A stretch of 64,000 nucleotides of DNA from Paralithodes platypus. Taxonomy: Eukaryota > Arthropoda > Malacostraca > Decapoda > Lithodidae. Below the pieces are notes generated by a model. That model ran no database searches, was not told the DNA's origin, and saw only the letters and a list, made by a program, of their open reading frames with translations. Location: contig CM064481.1 of assembly GCA_032716605.1 (NCBI GenBank), forward strand, positions 17,416,811-17,480,810, given 5' to 3'. The position numbers were made by a program, and so were the translations under genes. Of the stretch, positions 1 through 9,480 are shown in pieces. The number at the start of each line of letters is the position of its first letter. Position 1 is the stretch's first letter.

Positions 1-1010
1 TTTGCATCCAATCATCTACCACCTTAATTAGCTGTAGTACCGTCGACCTCCCCGGCAAGAATCCGAACTGTCTCCCACTGAAAAGTTGGTTTGATTTCAT
101 ATGCTCCATTATTCCTTCTCTAATTACCGTTTCCATTAGTTTACACAGAACACTTGTCAAACTGACTGGTCTATAATTTCCTGGGTCATTTTTCTTTCCC
201 TTCTTAAATATAGCTGTTATGTTCGCCTCTCTCCAGTCCGTCGGGATTTGTCCTGTATTAAAAGATACCTCAAATACAAATTTTAATGGCTCTACTAACA
301 TCTCACCTCCTTCCTTTATGATTCTTGGATGTATCCCATCCGGTCCCGGGGACTTACTTCTGTTCATTTTTTCTATAGCCCTCCTTATTCTAGCATGGGA
401 AAACTCTATTAGTTCTAGTGCTGGTGCCTGTTTGATGGGAATAGTAGGCACTGCATCAACCGACTCCACTGTTAGTACCTCCCCAAAGTATTTCCCCAGC
501 ACCTCTGCTTTCTCCTTATCAGTTTCTGCTCTATTCCCATCATCCAAGTCTATCAGTTCTGGGATCCCTACTCTTCTTGTTAACTTTTCCTGAATATACT
601 TCCAGAATATTTTTGGATTATCCTTCACATTTCTAGCAATCTCTCTCTCCCTCTCCTTCACCCCCCTCCTTGTCTCCCACCTTATTTTGTTGTTTATTTG
701 TCTGCATTCCAGATCCACTTCTTTAGCTTCTATACTAGACCCCCTGTTATTTTTTAACAATTTTAGTCTTTCCCACAATCGTTTCTTTCTTCTAATCAAT
801 GTCCAAAGCTTTCTTTTCATTGGCAATTCTGGGTTCGTTCTTTTCCTCAATTTTGTTTTATCCTTATATTCCCTTACCGGTACACTTTTGGATACAGCAT
901 TCTCCAGTTTAACTCTAATTTTCCTCCACATTCCTTCAGCGTCTTCACCGTTCAAGTATTCCCCCCAGTCAATGTCCAAACACCGTCTCAGCAGCTCATA
1001 ATCTTCTCTA
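1..1010 (-). pseudogene. LINE reverse transcriptase, N-terminal part, cut by window edge
   Basis: Reading the minus strand gives a long open frame with RT hallmarks: KSPGPDGIHP, then IFKKGKKNDPGNYRPVSLTS, then FGFLPGRSTVLQL, running off position 1. These are the fingers/palm blocks (RT 0 to 2a) of non-LTR retrotransposons; the catalytic YADD would lie outside the window. It is the downstream half of the same element as the endonuclease at 1011-1700; the frame changes at an A-run near 1020-1027, so the two halves are no longer one ORF. The wording of the motifs is most like the CR1/Jockey superfamily, but I cannot place the clade from sequence alone. RT would copy element RNA at a nicked target site. 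Confidence 0.85.
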
Positions 1011-1700
1011 TCATACATGTATATTTTTTTTATTGCTTCTATTATCTCTCTCTGTTTTAATATTGCAACTAAAGCTTATACAGGCATAGTCACTACGACC
1101 TATAGGGCTATCCACATTGACATGTTCCACTATATCCTCCTCATTGCTAAAAATCAAATCAAGTACACTCCCCTGCATCCCATCTCTATATCTTGTCATC
1201 TCTGTAATATGTTGCGTTAAAAAACAATCTCTCACTTTCTCTATAAACTTGTTTTCCAGGCTACCCTGTCCCGCTGGAGTAGTACAATTTGCCCAGTTGA
1301 TCCTTGGCAAATTGAAATCTCCAATCAAAATCTTATATTTGTTCTCTCTATTATCTATTTCCTCCATTGCTTTCAGTAGGTTATCATCCTCTTCCCTACT
1401 ATTATTTGGGCTTCTATATATAGAGGCAATTAGAATTGATCCTCTTGCACATTTTACTTCAATACACAAATACTCACAATACTGCTGTCTCATATCCACC
1501 TCATTAACCTTGAGCTCTTTTCTTACATAAATAAACAGTCCTCTTCCAACCTCTGCTCTAATAGCATTCCTCTCATATAACTCCAAACCCTCCAAACTAT
1601 ACTCCACCAGTTCCCTTTCAATTCTAGCATTTTTTGGTCTTACTTCCTGTAAGGCTATGACATCAGGTTTTTCCTCTTCATCCTGCAACCTACATGTCAA
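1011..1700 (-). pseudogene. LINE apurinic-like endonuclease domain (EEP fold)
   Basis: The 229-residue frame contains DVIALQEVRPK (the metal-binding E of EEP nucleases), VGRGLFIYVR, ILIASIYRSPN, ILIGDFNLPRINW (the GDFN motif), LDLIFSN and PIGRSDYACISF (the SDH-like block, here SDY). This is the order expected of the target-nicking endonuclease at the start of LINE ORF2. The first residues are lost: upstream sequence reads VDVFTQDKK and then a stop, so the apparent ATG is not the true start. The 3' end is a frameshift in an A-run leading to the RT. The SDH histidine reads Y, a further sign of inactivation. Confidence 0.88.
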
Positions 1701-1766
1701 TTATCTTTTCTTGTCCTGGGTAAACACATCCACATTACTAAACATAATCCTTAATTCATCTACCAT

Positions 1767-2521
1767 TCATTCAACAACTACACCATCCCGCTCCTCCTGT
1801 TCGTATCCTACTCCCCCCTTAGCACTACTGGGTCTGCCACTTTGTCTCCTGTCTCTCCCTGTGACACCTCCACCCTGTTCTCCTCCTCCGTCACAACTCC
1901 TATCACATTCTCTTCCCTCCCTGATCTCCCCCTCCCTTCTATTCGTATAAACCACTTCTTCAATTTCCCGTCCCTCACTCTCCAGAAAAAAAATCCTCTT
2001 ATCCTCCTCACCCAACTTTCCATTATTTTCATCAGCCTTTTCTTGTAATTCCTTTTTTTTTTTTTCTTTGTTCTATGCTCAAATCCTTTTTTTAGTCTTA
2101 TATGTTTCAGTTCTTCATTTGTGTTTAGCCTCCAACTAAAATTTGTCACTGTCTCTGCCACTGCCCTGGTTTTAAACTGTACCCTTATAGGTCTCATCTC
2201 TCCCCTTTTATATCTACCTATCCTACTGACTTCCTCCACCTGCCCTTCCCATCCACATCTGTCCACATCCACATCTTTCATGACCTCCTTCACTTTCTCC
2301 ATATCCCTCACTTTTCTCACTCCATTATCATTCATATGAGCCTCTATATCTCCATGCATGATTACACCCCTATTTCTGTCCATGGCCTCCCTCACGACAC
2401 TCTTCTTGTTCTTCATGACCCCTACAACTGCACTCTCAATTTTTTTTTTGGTCATATTCATTTCTTCCTTTTGCTCTTTCATAATATCCTCCAAATCCTT
2501 AACTTTCTGTTCACCTACCAC
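1767..2521 (-). pseudogene. LINE ORF1-like RNA-binding protein, degraded
   Basis: A 237-residue frame with a Lys/Glu-rich N-terminal segment likely to form a coiled coil (KVKDLEDIMKEQKEEMNMTKKK), then RIGRYKRGEMRPIRVQFKTR followed by AETVTNFSWRL. That second block resembles the RNA-binding module of LINE ORF1 proteins. It then runs through a lysine-rich stretch (a T-run around 2050-2062 on the plus strand) into low-complexity Arg/Glu sequence, where frames overlap (also open at 1767-2015), so a frameshift is likely. It lies directly upstream of the endonuclease, as ORF1 should. The sequence upstream of 2521 is replaced by a 56-bp tandem array. Confidence 0.65.
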
Positions 2522-2604
2522 CGTCCATGAAGTTGACTCCTTTACTTCCTTGAATCATCCTTCGTATTCCTTCAGCTGCTCCTTCAATGTCATATTCTCT
2601 GCTC

Positions 2605-3195
2605 CCAGGCCCCCTTCTCCCTCGTGTTTAATGTCTGGTAAGGGGAGATGGACTGGTTTTTATGGCCCCCTTCTCCCTCGTGTTTAATGTCTGGTAAGGG
2701 GAGATGGACTGGTTTTTTATGGCCCCCTTCTCCCTCGTGTTTAATGTCTGGTAAGGGGAGATGGACTGGTTTTTATGGCCCCCTTCTCCCTCGTGTTTAA
2801 TGTCTGGTAAGGGGAGATGGACTGGTTTTTATGGCCCCCTTCTCCCTCGCGTTTAATGTCTGGTAAGGGGAGATGGGCTGGTTTTTATGGCCCCCTTCTC
2901 CCTCGCGTTTAATGTCTGGTAAGGGGAGATGGGCTGGTTTTTATGGCCCCCTTCTCCCTCGCGTTTAATGTCTGGTAAGGGGAGATGGACTGGTTTTTAT
3001 GGCCCCCTTCTCCCTCGTGTTTAATGTCTGGTAAGGGGAGATGGACTGGTTTTTATGGCCCCCTTCTCCCTCGCGTTTAATGTCTGGTAAGGGGAGATGG
3101 GCTGGTTTTTATGGCCCCCTTCTCCCTCGCGTTTAATGTCTGGTAAGGGGAGATGGACTGGTTTTTATGGCCCCCTTCTCCCTCGCGTTTAATCC
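2605..3195. repeat. 56-bp tandem array (about 10 copies)
   Basis: Head-to-tail copies of a 56-bp unit. Each unit contains TAAGGGGAGATGG followed by GGTTTTTATGGCCCCCTTC. Copies differ mainly at GTGTTTAAT/GCGTTTAAT and GGACTGG/GGGCTGG. The unit is the left end of the MITE-like module that follows (compare 6991-7030), so the array looks like a tandem amplification of that terminus. It joins the 5' side of the LINE at 1-2600. There are no spacers, so it is not CRISPR. Confidence 0.95.
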
Positions 3196-3510
3196 CATTA
3201 TTTTTTAGATTTTAAGACGTTTGACTCAATAGTTTGGCGATTTTATGACTTTACACCCCATTTCTTTCGTGCCATTTAATGACCTTTAGTGCCATTTAGG
3301 TGTTAATTTTTACCTGGCGAGCGATAGCGAGCCTTTAATTTAAAGAGTAACCGGCTTTCGGCCAGGACATTTTTGTACCGAAAGATGTACAAATTTATCT
3401 TGAATGGGGTTCTAAGGGTTGTTCTCTACAGCTTGAAGGTCTAGGGTGGACACTAAGAATATAATAAATACATGAAAAATCAACCAAAAAAATTAACCAT
3501 CATCCCTTCC
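3195..3510 (+). mobile_element. MITE-like module M, copy 1
   Basis: Non-coding module also seen at 4877-5045, 5847-5923 (end only), 6991-7346, 18290-18600 (inverted) and 50560-50842. Landmarks in order are repeated CCCATTAGTTT/GATTTTAAGACG phrases, GGCGAGCGATAGCGAGCC, CGGCCTTCGGCCGGGACA-like, TACCGAAAAATGTACAAAT-like, and GATGGAGGTCTAGGGAGGAAACTA-like (changed here). The best-preserved ends are TTAAGGGGAGATGG and CCATCCCCCCTTAR, inverted repeats bounded by TTAA. Here the left terminus is expanded into the preceding array and the right end merges with a LINE. Confidence 0.75.
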
Positions 3511-4876
3511 CTTCTTGCTTGAAGTTTGCTCTCATTCAACCTTTCCCAAAGAAGGGTGACCGCTCTCAACCCTCCAACTATCGTCCAATTGCTCTCATCT
3601 CTTGTATCTCTAAAGTTTTTGAAACTATTCTTGCTTCCAAATTTCTTAAGCATTTCTCTTCTCATAATCTGCTCTCAGATCTCCAGTATGGCTTCCTTAA
3701 GGGTCGCTCTACTGGTGATCTTCTTTCATATCTTACTAACTCTTGGTCATCCTCCTTTCGGGACTTCGGTGAGACTTTTTCTGTTGCACTAGACATTATC
3801 GAAGGCCTTCGATAGAGTCTGGGACAAATTTTTATTTTCTAAACTACCCTCCTTTGATTTCTATCCCTCCATCTGTGCCTTTGTCTCTAATTTCCTTTCC
3901 GGCCGTTCCATAGCTGCGGTTGTGGACGGCCATCGCTCAATTCCTCATCCTATCAACTCCGTGTTCCTCAGGGTTCTGTCCTATCTCCTATTCTCTTTCT
4001 AATTTTCATAAATGATCTTCTCAACTGTACATCCAGTCCCATCCATTCATACGCAGATGACTCTACCTTACACTACTCAATTAGTTTTCCAGAACGCCCC
4101 AGCCAGCAATCCCTCAAAAACAAACGTAATGAAGCCATAGCACACTTATCTTTTGATCTAGCTACTATTTACAATTGGGGTAGAGAAACCCTTGTTGCAT
4201 TTTATGCTTCCAAGACCCACTTTCTTCATCTTACTACCCGTCAGGAACCTCCAGAGGACTATCCCTTATTCTTCAACAATACAAAAATCAATCCTTCATC
4301 TTCTCTCAATATTCTCGGTCTCTTTTTCTTCTGCTCTCACTTGGAAGGACCATATTACCAGTCTTGCTAAGGCAGCCTCCCAGAAGCTGGGTGTGCTCAA
4401 CCGCCTCAAGGGGTTCTTTACCCCTGCGCAGCTTCTTACTCTGTACAGTGGCACAGTGCATCCTTGTATTGAGTATTGTTCACATGTGTGGGGAGGATCC
4501 TCTCACACCGCACTCCTAGACAAAGTAGAAAGGAAAGCCTTTCGAATCGTTAACTCCCGTCCACTCACCAACTCTCTGCAATCTCTCTCTCTTCACCGCA
4601 ATGTTGCATCTCTCTCGCTATTCTATCGCTACTACAATAATTATTGTTACTCGGAGCTTTCCCAGTGTATACCACATCCTCTACGTAGGGTACATAGTAC
4701 CTGTCTTGCAACACAATTCCACCCCTACTCTGTGCAACTCTCCAGCCCAAGAGTGAAATGCTATTCTCAGATTTTCTTCTATTCAACTGCTGAGCTCTGG
4801 AACTCTCTCCCAGAATCAGTCTTTCCCTCTTCCTATGACTTAAATTTCTTCAAACGCTGTGTGCCTGTAACTTTGG
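3511..4876 (+). pseudogene. Decayed LINE RT (CR1/Jockey superfamily), plus strand
   Basis: Three frames together give an RT. First comes LIQPFPKKGDRSQPSNYRPI, then YGFLKGRSTGDLLSYL (3519-3815). A shifted KAFDRVWDKFLFSKLPSF follows near 3810, then VPQGSVL-like, then SYADDST with the catalytic YADD at 4050-4061. The C-terminal connector is open at 4192-5010 (LGVLNRLKGFFTPAQLLTLY, CIEYCSHVWGG, AELWNSLPESVF). At least three frameshifts and several stops make it non-functional. The 5' half, including the endonuclease, is missing. Its last codons read straight into module M (4877 on), so that module could instead be this LINE's 3' tail. Confidence 0.85.
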
Positions 4877-5045
4877 AAGAACCGGCCTTTGGCCGCGAAA
4901 GTTTTCTACCGAAAAATGTACAAATTAATCTAGAAGGGGGATCTAATGGATGTTTTTTTAAGTTTGATGGAGATCTAGGGAGGAAACTAGAAAAAATAAT
5001 TAATAAATGAAAAAATCGACCAAAAAGTGAACCATCCCCCCTTAG
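4877..5045 (+). mobile_element. Module M, right half
   Basis: From GCCTGTAA onward this matches the second half of module M: GGCCTTTGGCCGCG, TACCGAAAAATGTACAAATT, GGGGGATCTAATGGATG, GGAGATCTAGGGAGGAAACTA and the end CCATCCCCCCTTAG. The terminal TTAG is shared with the next MITE. The left half is absent and LINE coding sequence takes its place. Confidence 0.75.
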
Positions 5046-5257
5046 CCCATTCTGTACCGGCGACATCTCTATAAATTTATTCTTGCTGCTGTTAGACGTT
5101 TTTCTTCAGCTTAAAACGGGCTTCCAGCAATTAACAGGCTTGGAACTATTTCACTTAACCGTTTTTTACTACCACAGATCCTTCTTATGCTACACAAAAT
5201 CGTCTAACTGAAGCCAGAATAAAAGGTACAAAGACGTCATTGTGCTAAAGGGTTTAA
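5042..5257. mobile_element. TTAA-type MITE (family 3), about 216 bp
   Basis: It begins TTAGCCCATTCTGTACCGGC and ends CTAAAGGGTTTAA. Both halves carry a GACGT/GACAT motif and an inverted GTTAGACG/CGTCTAAC pair, as expected of subterminal inverted repeats. A related copy at 5920-6994 ends GTACTGAATGGGTTAA. TTAA boundaries with CCC starts resemble piggyBac-type MITEs; no transposase is present. This family assignment is inference. Confidence 0.65.
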
Positions 5258-5846
5258 CCCGGGGAGTACGAGACTGGCCTGTGACAAACGTAGTTATATG
5301 CCAAGGAATTACCTAAGATTCTGACAATTTTTTTTATGTCTACCATATAAAGCATTAAATATTTTCCATGTGCACTTATTTTACATATATGATGAACATA
5401 TGAACCTTGAAGAGCAATAACAGTAGTGGGAATAGCAATTGGTGGGTGAAAAAAGTATAAGGGGGAGAGAGACATATCCTCCCTTTGCAACGTCTTGCAA
5501 CACACTGAGCGCCGGAGAGATCTCAGTGTTGAATAAGATCTCTAAGTGACTCGCTGGTGTGTACGAAACCCTTTGAGAGAAATTCACGCAAAAAATAGCC
5601 GATAAATGGGGGAAATATGAGGAGAGATAGCCGACAATTGAGGAGGGGTGGGGGGGTTCAGACACATGAGGATGAGTGGTAGGAAGTACTAGGGGAATTA
5701 TCTCACCTAATGACATATTTCTTTGTTTTGAGAGCCCTTGGGGTGTTTTGGAAGGCTTTTTTCATGGTCTTGCTTATGTGAGGCCTATCTCATTTGCTAT
5801 ACACATACTTCCGTGAAGCTTATCGCACTTCTCGGGTTAAAGCTCG
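5258..5846. other. Unassigned intergenic sequence
   Basis: About 590 bp with no convincing coding sequence. The open frames at 5254-5716 are short, lack domains, and overlap each other in different frames. I see no repeat shared with the rest of the window. Confidence 0.5.
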
Positions 5847-5923
5847 ATGGAGGTCTAGAGAGCATGAACAAAAATATAATATGTAAATAAATGAATAAAT
5901 ATTAACCCCACCCCCCATTTTAA
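5847..5923 (+). mobile_element. Module M, right-end remnant
   Basis: GATGGAGGTCTAGAGAGCAT, then an A/T-rich stretch with AATAAATGAATAAAT, then TTAACCCCACCCCCC match the last 75 bp of module M. It ends at a TTAA that is also the left end of the next element. Confidence 0.55.
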
Positions 5924-6994
5924 CCCTTACTGTCCCGGTGATGTGTTTTATTTGATTCTAGCTTTATTTAGACTATTTTGTGCAGCTTAGGTAGGATTCT
6001 AGCTTTATTTAGACTATTTTGTGCAGCTTAGGTAGGATTCTAGCTTTATTTAGACTATTTTGTGCAGCTTAGGTAGGATTCTAGCTTTATTTAGACTATT
6101 TTGTGCAGCTTAGGTAGGATTCTAGCTTTATTTAGACTATTTTGTGCAGCTTAGGTAGGATTCTAGCTTTATTTAGACTATTTTGTGCAGCTTAGGTAGG
6201 ATTCTAGCTTTATTTAGACTATTTTGTGCAGCTTAGGTAGGATTCTAGCTTTATTTAGACTATTTTGTGCAGCTTAGGTAGGATTCTAGCTTTATTTAGA
6301 CTATTTTGTGCAGCTTAGGTAGGATTCTAGCTTTATTTAGACTATTTTGTGCAGCTTAGGTAGGATTCTAGCTTTATTTAGACTATTTTGTGCAGCTTAG
6401 GTAGGATTCTAGCTTTATTTAGACTATTTTGTGCAGCTTAGGTAGGATTCTAGCTTTATTTAGACTATTTTGTGCAGCTTAGGTAGGATTCTAGCTTTAT
6501 TTAGACTATTTTGTGCAGCTTAGGTAGGATTCTAGCTTTATTTAGACTATTTTGTGCAGCTTAGGTAGGATTCTAGCTTTATTTAGACTATTTTGTGCAG
6601 CTTAGGTAGGATTCTAGCTTTATTTAGTCTATTTTGTGCAGCTTAGGTAGGATTCTAGCTTTATTTAGACTATTTTGTGCAGCTTAGGTAGGATTCTAGC
6701 TTTATTTAGTCTATTTTGTGCAGCTTAGGTAGGATTCTAGCTTCATTTAGACTATTTTGTGCAGCTTAGGTAGGATTCTAGCTTTATTTAGACTATTTTG
6801 TGCAGCTTAGGTAGGATTCTAGCTTTATTTAGACTATTTTGTGCAACTTAGGTAGGATTTGTGATAGTAAAAAGGGTTAAGTGAAATAGTTCCAAGTTTA
6901 TTAACTGCTTGAGGCCCTTTTTAAACTGCATAGAATCGTTTAATAGTTACCAGAACATAATAAAAAAGGATGTCCCCGGTACTGAATGGGTTAA
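5920..6994. mobile_element. TTAA-type MITE (family 3) with internal 41-bp array
   Basis: The left end is TTAACCCTTACTGTCCCGG and the right end GTACTGAATGGGTTAA. The right flank (6865-6994) matches the complete MITE at 5042-5257 in inverted orientation. Positions 5954-6860 are about 22 copies of a 41-bp unit (GATTCTAGCTTTATTTAGAC plus TATTTTGTGCAGCTTAGGTAG). Its sequence is like the subterminal ATTTAGAC...CAGCTTA segment of the MITE. So the MITE has grown internally from about 0.2 to 1.07 kb by tandem duplication. Confidence 0.75.
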
Positions 6995-7346
6995 GGGGAG
7001 GTGGGCCGTTTTTCTGGTCCCCATTCTTCCTTATGCTTATCCCCATTAGTTTGGAGATTTTAAGACGTTTGCTCCATTAGTTTGTCGATTTTAATATGTT
7101 TCGCCCCATTTCTTTGTCAATATTAAGACCTTTCGTGCCCCTTACGTGTCAACTTTATTCCTGACGAGCGATAGCGAGCCTGTAATTGTGAAGGAATCGG
7201 CCTTAGGCCGTGACATTTTTCTACCGAAAAATGTACAAATAGATATCGTAGGGGGATCTAGTGGATGTATTATTAGAGTTTTATGGAGGCCCTAGGGAGG
7301 AAACTAAACTAAAATATATGAATATGTATAACCACTGTCCTCTTAA
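6991..7346 (+). mobile_element. Module M, most complete copy (356 bp)
   Basis: It is bounded by TTAAGGGGAGGTGGGCC on the left and CCACTGTCCTCTTAA on the right. It contains all landmarks of the family: CCCCATTAGTTTGGAG, GACGAGCGATAGCGAGCCTG, CGGCCTTAGGCCGTGACA, TACCGAAAAATGTACAAAT and GGAGGCCCTAGGGAGGAAAC. The left TTAA is the right TTAA of the preceding MITE. Non-coding. Confidence 0.75.
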
Positions 7347-7530
7347 CTTATTGGTGCCAGATGGTAAATAATGTTTATATGGAATGTATCCCCCTGTGTG
7401 TGTGCTAGTAAAAGCCATGAGAGAGAGAGAGAGAGGAAGTATGTGTGTGTGTGAGTGTGTGTGTATGTGAGAGAGAGGGAGAGGAAGTGTGTGTGTGTGT
7501 ACAGTATATGTGTGTGTGTGTGTGTGTATA
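7347..7530. repeat. GA/GT microsatellite
   Basis: About 80 bp of unassigned sequence, then (GA)n, (GT)n and mixed TGTG/GAGA blocks up to TGTGTGTATA, where the DIRS element begins. No coding content. Confidence 0.9.
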
Positions 7531-7882
7531 TTATAGGTTTGAGGTTTGAGGGAAGAAGGAAAACCTAATATTTAGTAGTGGCCCCTCCATCATTGACAAT
7601 ATGCCTATTAGTATAATAGTCCCCCTTCAAGCGCCCGCGGGTAGCCAGTTTGAATCGACCGCCGCGCGGAGAAAGAGTCCTACGTCATAAGGGCAATGCT
7701 AATTCTCTTATGGAATCATCTTATGATTGGCTACTCACTACGAAAAAACTTTCGAAAAAATAAAAAGGAAAAAATAAACTTAAAATATGTTATATATAAT
7801 GCTTTCCATCTCGGTGGATTTCTTGCGGATTCTCTCCCTGACGCTGCTCCCTGAGCCGCCATGCTTCCTCCTTCAATGACAA
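7531..7882 (-). repeat. B1 3' inverted terminal repeat
   Basis: Contains CCCCTCCATCATTGACAATA, GTTTGAATCGACCGCCGCG, TGGCTACTCACTACGAAAA and GCCGCCATGCTTCCTCC. All recur in inverted orientation at 15690-15995 and at the B2 and B3 ends. Confidence 0.9.
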
Positions 7883-7959
7883 ATTAAGACTACTCTAGAC
7901 ATCAAACGAATGGGAAGGGGATGGAAGGGAGGGTCCTACATCGTCAATGATTTCGGGGC

Positions 7960-8050
7960 CACTGCTTAATATTAGGTTTTCCTTCTTCCCTCCGGGACTC
8001 AAATCTATCATTTATTAGTGGCCCCTCCATCATTGACGATATGCCTGATA
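7960..8050 (-). repeat. B1 internal complementary region
   Basis: TAATATTAGGTTTTCCTTC is the reverse complement of the extreme left end. It is followed by ATTTATTAGTGGCCCCTCC, the reverse complement of the right end, so the two element ends are abutted here. In DIRS replication this region is thought to template completion and circularisation of the linear cDNA. Confidence 0.85.
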
Positions 8051-8586
8051 TCTAAGACTGGAGGGGGTCTTTCGAGACAATATCACCACTAACAAATACC
8101 ATAGTTAGAGACAAATAATCATATAACAATTTAAATCTTTATTGCTTGCAAACAATATTAAGTACAAAATTGGAAAGAAAGCAGCGCGTTACTTCAAAGA
8201 TTGTCTGCTTATAATTTGACCGATTAGGTACACTTGATATCTCACATTGAGGTTCAAAAAATGTTGCTAGGGAACTTACTTATGTTCCTGTTCAACTAAA
8301 TACAGACACATATATCCTAGGATTATGTCTTCTGTTCTTAACTTATTTGTACATCTACTCTGTACACTTTATTCATACTATATAGTTATCACTATGATAG
8401 ATATCTTTTAAAGGAAAAATCTTATTTCAGGGCTGTATAACCAGCTCGACTTAACAAGTATCACAGCTTGTGATCTTATCACATACTCCGGCGGAGGGGT
8501 TCTAGGGGTCTTTTGGGCTTACCCTCCCCCCCCCCCTCCTTTTTCACCTTTAAGATTAACCTTAATTAGTAAGAGCACATGGACTA
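8050..8586 (-). other. B1 3' non-coding region
   Basis: Sequence between the recombinase and the internal complementary region. It corresponds in position to 23200-23878 in A1 and 56350-56924 in A2, and shares the phrases ACATACTCCGG and TCTAGGGGT/TCTAGGGTG plus a C-run before the stop codon. Nothing coding. Confidence 0.6.
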
Positions 8587-9480
8587 CTAGACCCTCTGCC
8601 TTAAATATGCACTGGTTAGTGTTGTGGCTATCCAGGGCCACAGAAAGGTATCGCGCCAAAAAAAAATGATCGGAAGCCCACACTTAGTGTTAACTTTGTG
8701 TAAAACCAAGAGGGACATCCCCCTTTCTGATGTTGTGGCTCTTCCCACTATGCCGGGATTCCTGTCCCTAATGATGTCTACGTGTAAAGAAACTAATATC
8801 CTTCTCGTGACGCTAGTACCTGTGCTGACGACCCATAAAAGACTTTGTTGTTGAGGTTGTGCCATCCTCATAAACTTGATTAAAACTTGTACTGGGCATA
8901 AAATCTTATGCATATGACCGCATCTGAATACCAGTACTGTAAATACCTGAATACAATGTTCATTCTTAAGGTATGAATGTAGAGGAACGGAGTGATTTAT
9001 AAGAGATCCTTCCGTTTCCCTAACCCGAGGCAATTTAGGTTTGTTGCTCATTGCCGCCAGCTCAGACCTTTATTTCCTGTCGCCGAAAAACCTAAGGAAC
9101 ACTGCCTTCTTTAATAATGAATCCAAAACCCTAGCGCTTGAATATACAGCAAAAGTTAAGCAAGGATAAAGCCTTATCCGGCGACCAGGTAGGCATGAGC
9201 TGCCGAGGTGGTGGGCGCAGTTTAAAACATACCCTTCTGAGCCTTTTTCCCCGCCTGCGGTATGGACAGACCTGTTAGGTTGGAAAAAGGGGGTGTGGGG
9301 GGGGGGGGGTAAAATGGCAAACATGAGGTGTTTCTAAGTGACCATAGAAAACATGTGTTTGGGCACTTAGTTTAAGTAATACCAGTTCAGGGCTATCGGC
9401 GCTAATGATTGCGCCGTGTCTACTACCCCGGTTTAGGGTGTTTTCCCTTGAGCCTTGGTAATTTGTTCTGGTAGACACAG
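8587..9480 (-). pseudogene. DIRS tyrosine recombinase, B1, decayed
   Basis: Fragments align in order with the intact recombinase at 56925-58640. LLKKAVFL is at 9070-9324. Then come SELAAMSN-like and CPVQVLIKFMRMA at 8587-9051. The HxxRK box is visible only in a shifted frame (HNIRKGDVP near 8735), and the C-terminus is LRQRV. The box-A GNR is lost and the tyrosine context is not readable. The recombinase would insert circular cDNA into the genome; this copy cannot. Confidence 0.75.

Noticed and set aside
2605..3195. Regularly repeated units resembling a CRISPR array
   Set aside because: Units are directly adjacent without variable spacers, and the context is eukaryotic transposons.
5254..5716. 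Possible host exon in the 5.3-5.7 kb interval
   Set aside because: Frames are short, overlap in two phases, have no splice context I can support and no recognisable domain.
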